Made by a program: the position numbers and the translations under genes
The notes under the pieces: model-generated
What the model was told of the DNA's origin: nothing
Databases searched by the model: none
The model's input: only the letters and a program-made list of their open reading frames with translations
Shown: positions 13,101 through 28,100 of the stretch, one piece after another
How the letters are laid out: each line of letters starts with the position of its first letter
Position numbering within the stretch: the first letter of the stretch is position 1
Assembly (NCBI RefSeq): GCF_000516985.1
Contig: NW_006917091.1
Coordinates: 430,285-494,284 of the forward strand
From: Pestalotiopsis fici W106-1
Taxonomy: Eukaryota; Ascomycota; Sordariomycetes; Amphisphaeriales; Sporocadaceae
Reading direction: 5' to 3'
DNA: 64,000 nt

Positions 13101-16100
13101 CGATTTTAATAGGCTGAGTCCTATTGGCGCCATTGGCGAATTGTTAGTCGAAGGCCCAATCGCACGGGAATACCTACATGATCCAGAGAAGACGGCGTCA
13201 TTCTTTGTCATAGACCCGGGTTTCGTCAAAAAGCTTGGTCTAGCACCCGGACGACGCATGTACCGCACAGGCGATCTGGTCCGGCAGGCTAAGGATGGTT
13301 CCTTGATCTACCTAGGCCGTAAAGATACCCAGATAAAGATCCGGGGCCAGCGGGTGGAGATTTTGGAGATCGAGAACCGGATTGCACAGTCCCTACCTGG
13401 CAATTCACGCGTATGCGTGGATTTGGTTCAAGCACACAGTTCCTTGGGGTCATCGCTGCTTATAGCGGCAATCGAGATGCCAGAAGTGGCTTCGCAAGGA
13501 AGCTCGGTAGCAGGAACACTTTGCGATCCTTCTGAAGACCTGAAAGATCTATTACAGAAGCTGCGATCAAAACTTCTTGATGAATTTCCTCTATACATGG
13601 TTCCTAGCCATTTCGTGCCCTTCCTGACTTTTGCGACATCTGCGTCGGGGAAGCTGGACAGGCGCGTTATGCACACGATACTCGAGCGATTGACAGAAAG
13701 TCAGTTGTCACGCTTCAACAAGACCGCTGTCCAAGACCCCATATCAACAGAGACAGAAAAGACTCTCCAGGGAATTTGGGCCGTAGCTCTTGGACGCCCC
13801 TCTGAGGAAATCAGCAGGAACGACCATTTCGTGCAGCTTGGCGGTGACTCTGTAGTTGCCATGCGCATGACTGCAATTGCCAGGAGGAGTAATATCTCAC
13901 TTTCCGTCGCCGACATCATTCGAAATCCCCGTCTGGCCGATATGGCGCGCGTTATGGATGGTTCTGCGGACGCAGCGGAACGTGCCGCCAAGGAGGACCC
14001 GGAGCCATTTGCGCTGTGGAGCGGATTTCTCAAAGAAAGCGAGGAAGAACAGAAGAGACGATTGACCAGAGTGGCTGAGCAGTGCAATATCCTTCCGAGT
14101 CTTGTGATAGATGTATACCCAGCCTCGCCACTCCAGGAAGCTTTGATGGCAATGACGTCTCAGCAATCTGGAACATATGTCGTGCAACAAGTATTCCGCC
14201 TTGATTCAAAAGTTAACCTGGAGCAATTTGAAAAGTCCTGGACCGAGGTTGCAGCATCACTGGCCATTTTGCGAACCCGTATCGTTTATACGCCTGACTC
14301 CGGCTCGGTACAAGTAGTAATACAAGATTCGCCACCGTGGGCAACTGCATCCAATCTCTCAAGCTTTCTTGACAAAGATCGGGTGGCACCATTCACGTAT
14401 GGCACACCCTTACATCGGTTCGCGATAGTTGATGACTCAACAAGGAATGCTCATGGGTCTCGTGAGCGGTATTTCGTATGGACAGCCCATCACTCTGCTT
14501 ATGATGCACACACTATCACAAGAATATTCGAGACATTCGCTAGGGTATTCCAGGGACGTCCATACGATACTGAAACCCCTCTTCCACGATTCATGCGTTA
14601 TCTCGAAGAGAACAACCAGAACGGAGGATGGGAGCGCTCCGCAACGTACTGGAAGAAGGAACTAGACGGAGCACAGCTGGCACGATTTCCAGAGGTTCCA
14701 AGTCCCTCTTATCGACCGTTTGCCGGTGGTAGACTGAGACACCGCTTACAACAGCTTCAGAGACCAGGTGGAGATAAGAAATACAGCAATCGTGTTTCAG
14801 TCGCTACTATCTTGCGAGCAGCGTGGGCCTTGGTAGTTGCTAGCCGCACTGGAAATGACGAAGCTTTGTTTACAGAAGTACTTTCAGGCCGCGATCTTCC
14901 AGTACCAGGCATTGATGACGTCGTAATGCCCACGGTCACCTCCGTGCCCACCAGAATTCGAACTGATCGGAAGAAAGCGGTTGTGGAATACCTCTCCCTA
15001 GTTGAGTCCCAGAGCAGAAATACGGCGCCCTATGCACAATTTGGTCTTGCCAATATTCGTCGTGCTGTTCCAGGCCTTGGTCACGACTTCGATCCTGGAC
15101 ACCTCTTCATTGTGCAGCCGGGGCCACCCTTGAACCATATCGCACTCGCTGAGATGGTGGGTGTTGAGACAATCAAAACGGAGATACAAAACTTTGAGGG
15201 TTATGCGCTAGTTGTGGAATGCACACTCGACACTGACGGAGCTGGGATACATGTTGAAATGCGGTTTGATGAAGCAGTTCTCTCCTCATCGCAAGCAGTG
15301 GCACTTATGGCTCAACTAGAGCACGTTGCCCACACATTGCAGGCTTATAACCGCCCAGACCCAGTTTTAGATCATTCTGAGCGAAGCGTCGCAATCGAAG
15401 AACTAGATTTGGTCAGCTCGGAAGACAAAGAGAAGCTGCTGAAGTGGAACGGACCATCTCCGAATGCAATCCAGTCCACTTTAGACCAGCTTGTCAGAGA
15501 AAAGATGGCGAAAACTCCCCATTCTCTTGCAGTTTGCTCATGGGATGGTGACCTTACTTATTCGCAGCTAGACGCTGCTGCCGAGAGTTTAGCACAGCAC
15601 CTCGTCTTGCTAGGGGTTGGTCCTGAGAGCTTGGTCGGGCTATGTATGGATAAATCCAAGTTTGCAGTTGTGTCAGCATTGGCGATCCAACGCGCCGGTG
15701 GTGCTGTTACACCTCTCGGTGTGCAGTACCCTATTGCTCGGATCCAGACTATACTGATGGATGCCAATATCTCCGTGGTCTTGGTCGACATTGCCCAGTC
15801 GAAACGCTTCAACACGCTTGTTTCCAACTGTGTTGTAGTCAACAACGATTTACTAGGCTCCCTACTAGCCCAGGACATGACTGCACTCTCGCGAGCTAGT
15901 CCGAGCACGTCCGCATGGGTCATCTATACATCAGGGAGTACTGGTGTGCCCAAAGGGGTGGTACTTGAGAACCAAGCCCTGTGCTCGAGCATCCTTGCTC
16001 ACGGAACGCGCTTTGGATTTACACCCTCGACGAGGACTTTTCAATTCTCCGCATTCACCTTCGATAACGCCATTCAAGACTTCTTTACTACCTTGGCCTT

Positions 16101-19100
16101 TGGAGGTTGTGTTTGCATACCGTCTGAGCAGGATCGCATGAACGATCTGGCCTCTGCGATGAAGGACCTCGCGGTGACATTCTCAAGCTTCACACCAACA
16201 GTTCTCTCTCTGCTAGATCCAGAGAGCGTTCCAATCTCACTAGAGTGCATCGCTCTCGTTGGCGAGGCAGTGAAACCTGCTGTGGTCCAGCCCTGGCTTG
16301 GACGTGTCAAACTGATCAACGCCTATGGGCCAGCTGAATGCAGTATTCACTCCGCCATCAATGATCCAATGCTTTTCTCAGAAGATGCATCTATCATTGG
16401 ATATCCTGTGTCGAACCACCTATGGGTAACGAATAGCCGTGACCACAACTCTCTTGTTCCCATCGGAGCTCCAGGCGAATTGCTAATCGAAGGACCTACA
16501 CTCGCCCGTGGGTACCTGAACGATAATGCCAAGACCTCAAAGTCCTTCGTACTCGATCCAGACTTCATCAAACCACTCCATCTGCCACCTGGACGCCGTA
16601 TGTATCGGACTGGCGACCTCGTCCGACAACGCAGTGATGGTAGACTGGTCTATCTTGGCCGCCTGGATACTCAAATGAAAGTACGAGGTCAGCGTATTGA
16701 GGCAGGTGAGATCGAGTCACACATTGTCAGTCTTCAACCGCAGATCCGACAAGCTTGTATAGACCTCGTACAAGTCCAAAGCGGTGCCGACTCAACCCTT
16801 CTGGCAGCAGTGGAACTTCTGAACGGTTTCCAGGTCGATGACGACAATGTCGAGCGTGATGAGGCTCTTGATGGCATAGAACTTCCAGAGTTCATTTCCC
16901 GCCCTTCACGCTATCTCAATACTATGCTAGGAGAACTCCGCAACAAGCTCCTTCAAGTTCTACCTCCATTTATGGTCCCGACACATTTCATACCCCTAAG
17001 CCTCCCGGTGAATGCATCAGGCAAATTGAATCGGCAAGCAACGAGAGCGATTCTCGAAGCTCTTACTCGTGAGCAACTGAGAGCATTCTCAGTCGACCAG
17101 AAGAATACGGGAGAGGATCGAATGCTATCAGAGACTGAGATACAGCTGCGTCTCCTTTGGGCGGAGGTGCTAGGTCTTCAAGTCGAAGAAATTGGTGGCG
17201 CGAATGATGATTTTATTCAGCTCGGGGGTGACTCTGTGGTGGCTATGAGGCTTGTTGCCGCAGCGCAGAGGGCACCAATACCAATGCAGCTTGGAGTTGC
17301 TGAGATTCTCCAAAATCCGCGCCTTGAGGATATGGCACGAGTATCAAGTGAACACACATCTGCAGCTATCAAGGCGTCGGAAGCGGATCCAGTGCCATTC
17401 GAGCTTTGGGATGGCTTCCAAGGTGCAGGCGAAAATGAGCAAGAAGAACGGCTTACCGCTGTCATCGAGCAATGCGATGATCTTACAAACCTTGATGAAA
17501 TAGTTGATGTATATCCCTCGACCCCTCTCCAGGAAGGCTTGATGGCCGTCACATTCCAACAGCCGACCGCTTACGTTGCACAGCAAGTGTTCCGGTTGGG
17601 AGCAGATGTCGATATTCCGCGCCTGCAACGGGCATGGGAACAAATAAGCAACAAACTGGCAATCCTCCGCACTCGAATGGCATACACCGCGGGCGGTTCC
17701 GTGCAATTTGTTGTGAGGACAGCATTGCGATGGGAATTTCAGTCTGGTCTTCAAACTTACCTGGAGCATGATAAATCAGTCCCTTTCTCATATGGGACGC
17801 CGCTTCACCGCTTAGCGATCGTTCAGGATGACTCGAATAGATACTTCGTTTGGACAGGACATCACGCAGCATATGATGGCTGGTCATTACTACGCATCTT
17901 CCGCATGCTTGTTCAAGTCTATCAGACAGGCGAGGATAGTTTGGCAGTGGTTCCGGTCTCGCGCTTTGTCAGATACCTGCAAGAGAGAGACGAGCATGCC
18001 ACAGCAGCTTATTGGGGCGGTCAACTTGAAGGGGCCGAACTGATCCAGTTTCCTCCACTTCCAAGCCCAAATTATCAGCCCCACGCCGACAGTTTTCTCC
18101 AAATCCGGCTCGACGGGTTCTGTGGGGAGCATGTCACCAGTAGCACCCTTCCCAAGGCCGTCCTCCTGCGAGCAGCATGGGCCGCGACTGTCGCGACTTA
18201 CACCGGGGCCTCTGAAGCAATAATCAATGTCGCGTTAAGTGGCCGCGATGCACCCGTTCCCGACATTGGTAACATTATTGGACCAACGGTTACCACAGTG
18301 CCGGTCCGGATAAAGGCCCACAACGATCAGTCAGTAGATGCCTTCCTAGATGCCGTTGACCAGCAAGCCAAGGAAATGGTCCCTTTTGCGCAGATTGGAT
18401 TGCATGGAATTCGGAATGTGGTGTCAGGATTGGATTCAGATTTCGATCCAGGACACCTATTCATAATCCAGCCAGCACCCACGGGCGGCGAACTAGAGGC
18501 GCTCGACGCTATCGGCCTCCACCTTGACACCGCAATCACAGACAGGCCGGACTTTGGTGGATATGCGCTTGCCGTAGACTGTATAGTCGATGCTGACAGC
18601 ATCAACATGGAGTTTCGCTATGACAGCCACGTGCTCCCACACGAAAGAGCAACGGCTATTCTGTCACAGTTCGAGCACACTTTCCGCCAATTGGAGTTAC
18701 ACGGTAGCAAACATGTCATCGCCGACCTTGACCTCTTCAGCCCAGCTGATGCCGACACTGTGCGTGGATGGAACCAACGTCCACTATCAGCGAAGCAAGC
18801 ATGCATCCATGAGCTAATACGCGTGACGGCCGAAGAAAACCCACAGTCTCCAGCTGTTAATGCATGGAATGGGGAGTTCACATATGCAACTCTCTATGCC
18901 ACGGCCCGTAAGCTTGCCAGTCACCTGTCGAGCGATTGCGGAGTTGGTCCAGAGGTCACCGTCGGCCTGTGCATGGATAAATCGCGCTGGGCTGTCGTCT
19001 CTATGCTGGCTATCCTCATGGCAGGTGGCGTCGTGGTACCGTTGGGGGTCCAGCAGCCACTGGCCAGGGTGGGAACTATTACGATGGACTCGAAGATCTC

Positions 19101-22100
19101 CACCATTCTGGTCGATAATATGCAGTCCACAAGGCTTGTAGGTCTTGAGGGTATTTCACCACGCTTGATCGTCATGGACGCTGCTTTCCTAGAGAAGCTG
19201 CAGTCACCCCAAGCTTCAGGGCCGATCTGCGACGCGGTTTCACCCGGTAACGCGGCCTGGATTGTGTATACATCTGGAAGTACTGGAGTACCCAAAGGTG
19301 TAGTTCTCGAACATCAAGCGCTTTGTAGCAGTATCCATGCACACGGCCCTCGCTTCGGACTCGATACTAGTACTAGAGCTCTTCAGTTCGCTGCTCACAC
19401 TTTTGACGCTGTCATTGAAGACATCTTCTCTGTGTTGGTATTTGGTGGCTGTGTTTGTGTCCCATCCGAAGGCCAGCGTCTCAATGAACTCACTGACACC
19501 ATTCGTGACTTCAATGTCAATTTCGTGAATATCACATCAACCGTGGCATCACTTATCGACCCAGCTGATGTGCCCATGATAAAAACTCTGTAAGATACAC
19601 GAGGCCCTTTCTTCACATAGGTTATCAAGCACAGACACTAATGAGAAACCTTAGGCTCTTTGGTGGCGAGACGGTCAGCCCTGCGGTTGTAGAGAAGTGG
19701 CTTGGGCATGCGAAAATGATGAATTCCTATGGCCCATCAGAATGTTGCGTTGATGTTAGCTGCTCGGCACCTATCATGCACCCACGTGACGCTCACACTG
19801 TCGGGTTCCCGCTTGACGTATCCTTCTGGGTCACCAGCCAATCTGACTACAATCGTCTTGTTCCTGTTGGGACGCCTGGGGAGTTACTCGTGGAAGGCCC
19901 GCTTCTCGCAAGAGGATACCTCAACGACCCAGGTAAAACCGCCGAGGCATTTGTTTGGGATCCAGAATTCGTCACACGTCTCGGCTTATCAACTGGCCGT
20001 CGTATGTACAGGACTGGAGACCATGTACAACAAAACCCCGATGGGTCGCTCATTCACCTTGGGCGGATTGATTCCCAGATCAAAATCCGTGGCCAGAGAG
20101 TAGAGGCTGGTGAGGTGGAAAGCAATATTGTGCGATGCCACCGCGAAGTTCGAGGCGCGTGTGTGGATCTGATACGGCCAAGAGACATATCTGGAGATCC
20201 GATATTCATGGCAGCGATCGACGTTGGTGAATATGGACGGGATGAGAACGATGACCAGGGTAGTCTACCCCCACAAATACTACGCCAGCCGACACAAGCC
20301 CTACGCATAATGATCCAGAGCCTCCGGGCGGATCTACTATCGGTCCTGCCGCGGTACATGGTACCCTCTTTCGTGCCAATGACGAGCCTTCCAGTCAACG
20401 TCTCCAGCAAGTTGGACAGACGGGCTACACGTGAAGTTCTTAGTGGCCTGAGCCGAGAAGAACTTGGGGCGTTTGAAAAAGCACCTGAAAGTGCTGAATC
20501 CAGGCCTTTGTCTCCCATGGAGAACCAACTTCGCGAAATCTGGGTTGAAGTACTCGGATGCTCACCCAACCTAGGCCCTGAAGACCATTTCATCCTGCTC
20601 GGGGGCGACTCCATCACAGCAATGCGCCTTGTTACCGTCGCTCAAAAAGTCGACATCCACGTCGGAGTGGCAGATGTGCTTCAAAACCCGCGCTTATCGG
20701 ATTTGGCCCGGGTCGCTGAGAGCTACGATAGCGCAAAAGCTGCCGAGGAGGATCCATCTGCGTTTGAGCTCTGGGATGATTTCACGTCTCTCAGAGCGGA
20801 CTTGCAGCAAGAATGGCTTACAACCATTGCCGAGCGATGTGGGGGACTTATGTCACAGGACATTGAGGATGTGTATCCATCGACACCTCTTCAGGAAGGC
20901 CTAATGGCGATGACGGCTCAGCAGCCTGGAGCCTACGTGACGCAGAATCTCTTCCGCATCCAAGGCATTGACGTACCGCGCTTCAAGGCAGCTTGGGTGA
21001 AACTGATGGATTTGCTCACCATCCTACGTACACGCATAGTCTACCATAGGACTCAGTCGGGCGCTCTGCAAGTAGTAGTGCGCAAAGCTTTAGACTGGAA
21101 CGAAACAACCGACTTGCAAAATTATCTAGCACAAGATCTTGCGTTGCCGTTCGCGTATGGAACGCCACTTCATCGGCTAGCAATCATTCTGTCTGCGAAT
21201 GGCGAGGCAGAGCACTTCGTATGGACTCAACATCACAGCGGCTACGACGGATATCAGAATGCTCTGACACTCAAAATGCTTTCTCAACTCTACCAGCACG
21301 GAGTTGATCAACACCATCGTCCAACGCCAGTCTCTCGTTTCATGAAATATCTGCAACAGGCAGCTGACGGCACGAATGGCCCCGCTTACTGGAAACAGCA
21401 GTTGGAGGGTGCCCAAGTAACGCGGTTTCCTCCTCTCTTAAACCGGGCCCACCGGCCACAGGCAGCCAACGTACTCCATGCGCAATTAGAGCCCGACAAG
21501 AACTTGGGAGTCACATTGCCCACTTTGCTACGGGCTGCGTGGGCCGCTACGGTCGCCACATACACTGGCTCACAAGAGTCTGTGTTGAACGTGGCCCTCT
21601 CTGGACGCGATCTACCGCTTGCCGATATCGCGAGCATAGTGGCCCCGACGGTGACGACCGTTCCAGTAAGAATTCGAGTAGATCCGAAACAGACGGTATC
21701 CAAATTCTTGGCTGAAGTAGAGGATCAAAGCAAACAAATGGTTCCTTACATGCACTTTGGAATCCAGAATATCCGCAAAACCGCAGGCCTAGGTCAGGAC
21801 TTCGAGCCGGGCCATCTGTTCGTTGTTCAGCCCGCTTTTACCGACGATAGCCTGGAAGGTATCGGCCTGGAGGAACCAACTGTTGTAAACAATGCCGGTT
21901 TCAGTGGTTACCCTCTTATCGTGCAATGCACGGTCAATGCCGATGCGAGGGATGTGAATGTCGAGGTTCAGTTCGACGAAAAGGTACTCCCACTGTCTCG
22001 AGCAGAGGCACTTGTCGCTCAATTCGAGCACTTTTTGCAGTTGCTATCTACCCATGGTCGCCCAGGAGCGCCACCGTGCTCAATGGGTCAACTAAACCTT

Positions 22101-25100
22101 CTCAATCCCATTGATGCTGCTACGTTGCGACAACTGAATCAAGAAACGCCAAAAGCCCACCAGAAACTGATCCACGACTTGGTCAAGTCGACAGTTGATC
22201 AGCAACCATCGGCGCCAGCTGTAAGTGCCTGGGATGGAGAGCTCTCGTATGGGGAACTCGATGGCGCAGCTCGCAGGCTTGCTCACCACTTAGTTACCCT
22301 TGGTGTCAGACCCGAAGTTAAAGTAGGGGTTTGCATGGATAAATCCCGCTGGGCTGTCGTGTCAATGTACGCAATTCTCCAAGCAGGGGGTGTTGTCGTA
22401 CCGCTTGGTGTTCAGTTTCCAGTTAGTCGATTGGCAACGATAATAGCCAACGCGGAGGTTGCAGTCACCCTCTTGGATAGTGCGCAGGCAGTGAGACTGG
22501 AGGGCGTGGCGCCACAGCCAACGGTAGTCGATGCCAGCTTTCTTGGGCGCTTGGCCATTGGCAATGATACGATGCCTGCCTGCACAGAAATATCTCCAAG
22601 CAATGCTGCTTGGATTGTATACACATCTGGTAGCACCGGCACTCCGAAAGGGTCTGTTCTGGAGCACAAGGCACTGTCTACCAGTCTTCTCACCCACGGG
22701 CCACTGCTCAATTTCGGGCCTCAAACGCGAGCGCTCAACTTCAGTGCTTATACTTTCGACATCACGATCCAGGATCTATTTACCACATTGATATTTGGGG
22801 GTTGTGTATGCGTTCCGTCAGAATTCCAACGGCTCAACGACCTAGAGGCCGTGATACGGTCATTACAGGTCAACACTCTCCACCTCACAACGACCGTTGC
22901 ATCTCTTATCACTCCGGCTAGCGTCCCTCTCGTCAAGTCTGTTATTTTTGGAGGCGAAGCCGTCACACCGGCTGTCGTTGATATGTGGCTTGGGCATGCG
23001 ACACTCATAAACACGTATGGTCCTTCTGAGTGTTGTATCAATTCGTCATATAGTCTGCCGATACAGAGACCAGAGGATGCATCGGTCGTAGGCTTCCCTG
23101 TTGCCGGGTGCTTTTGGGTTACTGATGTTAACGACTACAACCGTCTCTGTCCACTGGGAGCGCCTGGACAGCTTTTGATTGAGGGCCCGCTGCTTGCACG
23201 CGAGTATCTGGGGGCATCAGAGAAAACAGAAACATCATTTATTGTTGATCCAGGCTTTGTTTCAACACTGGGCTGGGCGACAGATTCTGGACCACGTCGT
23301 ATGTACTGCACGGGGGATCTTGTCCGTCAAAATAGCGACGGCTCGCTTGTGCACCTCGGTCGCTGTGATGCGCAAATCAAGATCCGAGGCCAGGTAAGCG
23401 ACTCTTGAATGCCTTGATCCTCGGTTCCAAACTCCTTCTTCTACGTTTTTTGTATGGCCGAATATAATGCTAACCAACCTGCGCAGCGCGTGGAGACGGG
23501 TGAGATAGAGAGCCATATTACACGAGTAGAGTCAAAGATCCAGAGGGTATGCGTAGACCTCGTACATCCAAGCGACAGTATATCTGGCGAACCTGTTCTT
23601 CTTGCGGCTCTCGAAATGCAAGCGGACCAATGTAGTCCGAACGGCAGCCATGAAGCATGCGTACCAGCCCCGGCCAATGGGGCCATTCCGCCCACATCTC
23701 ACTTTCACACTATGGTCCAGAAAGTCCGGAGTGCCCTTGGACTTGTGCTGCCATTCTACATGATACCACATCATTTCGTGCCATTTTCAAGCTTGCCTAT
23801 GAACGCCTCCGGAAAACTGGACCGTCGAGCGATTTGTGATGTCCTCTCAGGCCTGAGTTACAGTCAGCTTGGAGCATATGACCGATCGCTCAACGCCGAA
23901 GATAGGCCACTCACATTTATGGAACAACAACTCCAGGTGCTCTGGGCCGAGGTCCTGGGTCGACCTGCAGGAACTATCAACGCAGATGACGACTTCATTC
24001 GTCTTGGAGGCGATTCAGTCACTGCAATGAGGCTCGTTGCGCTAGCGCAAAGGAAGCGGATGAATCTCGGAGTCGCAGACATTTTGCAGAACCCCCGTCT
24101 CGCTGACTTGGCCAGTGTAGCAGAGGAGTACGGGGAAAGAGCGCTCAGAGTCGCTCAGGCGGACCCTACACCATTCGAGCTCTGTCGTGTTGATGCAACG
24201 GACCGAGAGGAATGGCTAGCTAGCCTAGCAGAGCAGTGTGGCGTTGCCCCAAGTTCGATCGTGGACGCGTACCCGACCACGGCCTTGCAGGAGGGTCTGA
24301 TGGCTATCACAGCTCAGCAGCCGGGTGCATATGTTGCGCAAAACGTCTTTCGCATCCGACGAGATGTGGACAAGTCACAATTTATCACACATTTTCAGTC
24401 GATCTGGGCAGAGCTCATGACCATCCTCCCGATCCTAAGGACACGCATCGTCTATGCCACACAATCCGGCTCTGTCCAAATCGTTTTACCAGATCCTTTA
24501 CATTGGGACATTGTTGACTCCGACTTAAGTTCTTACCTAGCCAGAGATCAAGCAGTGCCCTTTGCATATGGCACACCGCTTCACCGTCTTGCAATCGTCC
24601 GAACTTTGAGCAACAAAGACGACGCCTTCTTTGTGTGGTCAGCCCACCACGCTGGATATGACGGTGCAAGTATGCTGCAGACTTTTCAACTCCTAGCCCA
24701 GGTCTACCAAGGAGAGAAGCAGATTGCCACAGCACCCATCCCACGGTTCATCAAGTATCTAGAACAGGCAGATAAGGCACAGGCAACTGAGTACTGGAGA
24801 CTGCAATTGGCAGATGCAAATCTGACTCGCTTTCCTCCTCTACCACATCCACTATACCGCCCACGCGCCGATTCTGTAGCGCAGCGGCGTATTCGCAATG
24901 GGGGAACACAGAGCGGGACGCCAGTGGCCATCCTATTGCGTGCGGCTTGGGCTATGACAATCGCTTCTTACACCGGAAGCACCGAATCCACCTCAACTGT
25001 GGCACTATCTGGCCGGGATATTCCAGTGTTGGGTATAGAGAACGCGGTTGTTCCGACTCTTGCCACTGTGCCAGTGAAAACACGCTTCGATGATCCCGCG

Positions 25101-28100
25101 CAGCCTGTTTCAAATTTCCTGGCCTCCGTGGAACGCCAAACTGAAGAGATGAGGCCATTCATCCATACAGGCATTCAGCATATCCGTGCAGCTGTGCCTG
25201 GACTGGGATCCGATTACGATCCGGGACATCTGTTTATCATACAGCCAATAATGGAACACGGTGATCGCAACCCACTCCAAACACTTGGCCTAGAGCCAAT
25301 TGTTTCAGACAATGCAGAGTTTGGTGGATATGCGCTTGCTGTGCAGTGCACCGTCAGTATCGATCACGCTGTAGACGTTGAACTTCGATTTGACCAGGAG
25401 ATAATCCCACCACCAATGGCTGAGGGTCTTCTCTCGCAGTTTGAACACCTCTTGCAGATGCTAGAGAACGGCGGAGATACTCCCATTGGGAAGCTTGACC
25501 TTTTCAATCCGGCTGATTTGGAGAGGGTTCAAAGGTGGAATAAACCCGCACTGCAAGCAGAGCCGGAGGAATCTTGCATTCATGACCTTGTACAGGTCAT
25601 GGTGGACAAACAGCCGCAAGCGCAAGCTGTCTCGTCGTGGGATGGCGCGCTATCATATAGCGAGCTCAACAGAGCTGCCTGCACCTTAGCACATCACTTG
25701 GCCAGCCTCGGTGTTGGACCAGAAGTCACTGTTGGTATCTGTATGGATAAATCATTATGGGCGGTGATTTCGATGTTGGCCATCCTTCAAGCTGGCGGTG
25801 TAGTAGTTGCCCTCGGTACGCAACACCCTCCGAGCCGCATCAAAACCATCATCGCAGATGCAGATATCCATGTGGTTTTGGTCGATAAAGCGCAAGCAAA
25901 ACGACTACCAGGCGTAGCGCACTCCATCGTGGTCGAGGCTTCTTTCATCGAGCAACTCCCAGCCAGCACACTGCCACCTCATTCAGGTGTATCCCCAAAT
26001 AACGCAGCTTGGATCATTTACACATCTGGTAGCACTGGAACGCCAAAGGGTGTTGTGCTTGAACACAAATCACTATGCAAAGGGATCAAAAGCCACGGCA
26101 CTCTGTTCGGCAACAGCTCCAAGACCCGTGCACTTCAATTTGCATCACATACCTTTGGTGTCGTCATTGAAGACATGTTCACAACGCTTATCTTTGGAGG
26201 CTGTACATGCATTCCGTCCGAGGATGAACGCCTGGACATGAAAGGGCTTGCCCATATGATGCGCCGCACTCACGTCAACTTTGTCAACTTGACATCTACT
26301 GCTGCGTCCCTGATTGATCCATGCGATGTGCCTGAGATTGAAACTATTGTACTGGGTGGCGAGGCAGTCAGACCTGCCGTAGTCAAACTGTGGAAAGGGC
26401 ATGCGAAAATACTCAATGCCTATGGACAGAGTGAATGCTCCGTTGAGTCGGTCATTAGTATGCTTAGCGAAGACCGAGATGCCAGCAACATTGGTTTTCC
26501 TATCGCCGGATCCGCTGCATGGGTGGTTGATCCGTCCGATTACACCCGCCTCGTTCCAGTGGGGGCTCCAGGAGAGCTCTTGATTCAGGGGCCACTGCTA
26601 GCACGGGGCTATCTGAACGATGCGGCCAAAACAGCTGCTTCGTTCATCTCGGGGACTCCTCTTCTGACGCACCTCGGTATATCAGACTCATCTCACAATC
26701 GCATGTATTGTACGGGCGATCTCGTACGGCAGAATGCGGATGGCTCGTTGATCTACCTTGGCCGTCGTGATGGCCAGATCAAAGTGCGCGGCCAAAGGGT
26801 TGAAGTAGGCGAGATTGAGAGCCTCATAGTTCAACTTTATCCGGAAGTTTCTCACGCCTTTGTCGACTTGGTCGAATCGCAGAATGGAACCTCACCCGCC
26901 GACTTGACGCTTGTGGCCGCGATCGAACTTCAGGAAACAGGCTACACTCAGGTCGGTGAAGAAAGTAAGAAGCAGGGCTTGCCAATGACAGTCCGAGCGC
27001 CTACAAAAGATGTACTAGCCATGATACAAAGGATACGTACGGATCTACTACAGGAACTTCCCCCCTATATGGTCCCGGGCTATTTTGTCCCCATTTCAGG
27101 CCACTTGCCCATCAATGCATCGGGCAAATTGGACCGACGTGCTGCACGAGAAATCATCAAAGCCTTGACTCCAGACCAGCTCCGAGCGTTGAATAGGATA
27201 CCCAGTGATCCTGGCAGGCTTCTGTCACGAACTGAAGAGCATTTACGAGCTGCTTATGCCGGAGTGCTTGGCTGCTCTCCAGAGGACATAGGACTTCATG
27301 ATCAGTTCATCCAACTAGGTGGTGATTCTGTGGCTGCAATGCACGTTGCTGCAGCATGCCGCAAACGCGGCGTTAGAGTCTCTGTCCGAGACGTGCTGCA
27401 GCAACAAAGTATCTCAGCGTTGTCTACACTTGTAGAGATAAGGGCCAAAGATGGCACGTCAAACAGCTTGCCCAACATGCCAGCGGAGTCGTCCGGCGTA
27501 ACGGATGCCCAGGAGAGTGTACTCAATCACCATGTTTCTCACCCAGATGTAGACATGACTTACTTTGCGATGGATGGCAAAACGACTCTGGGTGTGGAGA
27601 GGATGGTGAATGCTTGCAAGCAGCTCATCACAAGTATTGAGGCGCTTCACACAGGCTTCATCCGCAAAGATGATAAATGGGAGCGACTGGTACTCTCATC
27701 GTTCAAGCCGGAAGTTTTGGTATATGTCACGGAAGACACAATCGATCAGTGGACCGAGAGTTTCGTTCATGACCGGAAATTCGGGTCTTTTGAGCTCGGA
27801 CGTCCGCTTGCAGACATTGCGATCTGCATACAAAAACAGACTGGGGCGCATCGTATACTTTTCCGCTTCTCTCACGCTATCTATGATGGCATGAGTCTTC
27901 CAAAGTTCTGGGCAATCCTTCAACAAATCTACGCTGACAACCAAACCGAGCAAACGGCATCCTTCTCGCAGTATGTCGCTCAAGTTGAGCATCGTAGATC
28001 TCAAGAAGCGTCTGGATATTGGACTCGCCTTCTACAAAACACACCAATGACGCCCATTGGGGATTCGGTTCCTCGAGATCATGAGTTTGTATGGCGGGCC

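Noticed and set aside
24915..25174. Antisense frames inside the NRPS
   Set aside because: They mirror conserved codons of the NRPS and have no family motif.
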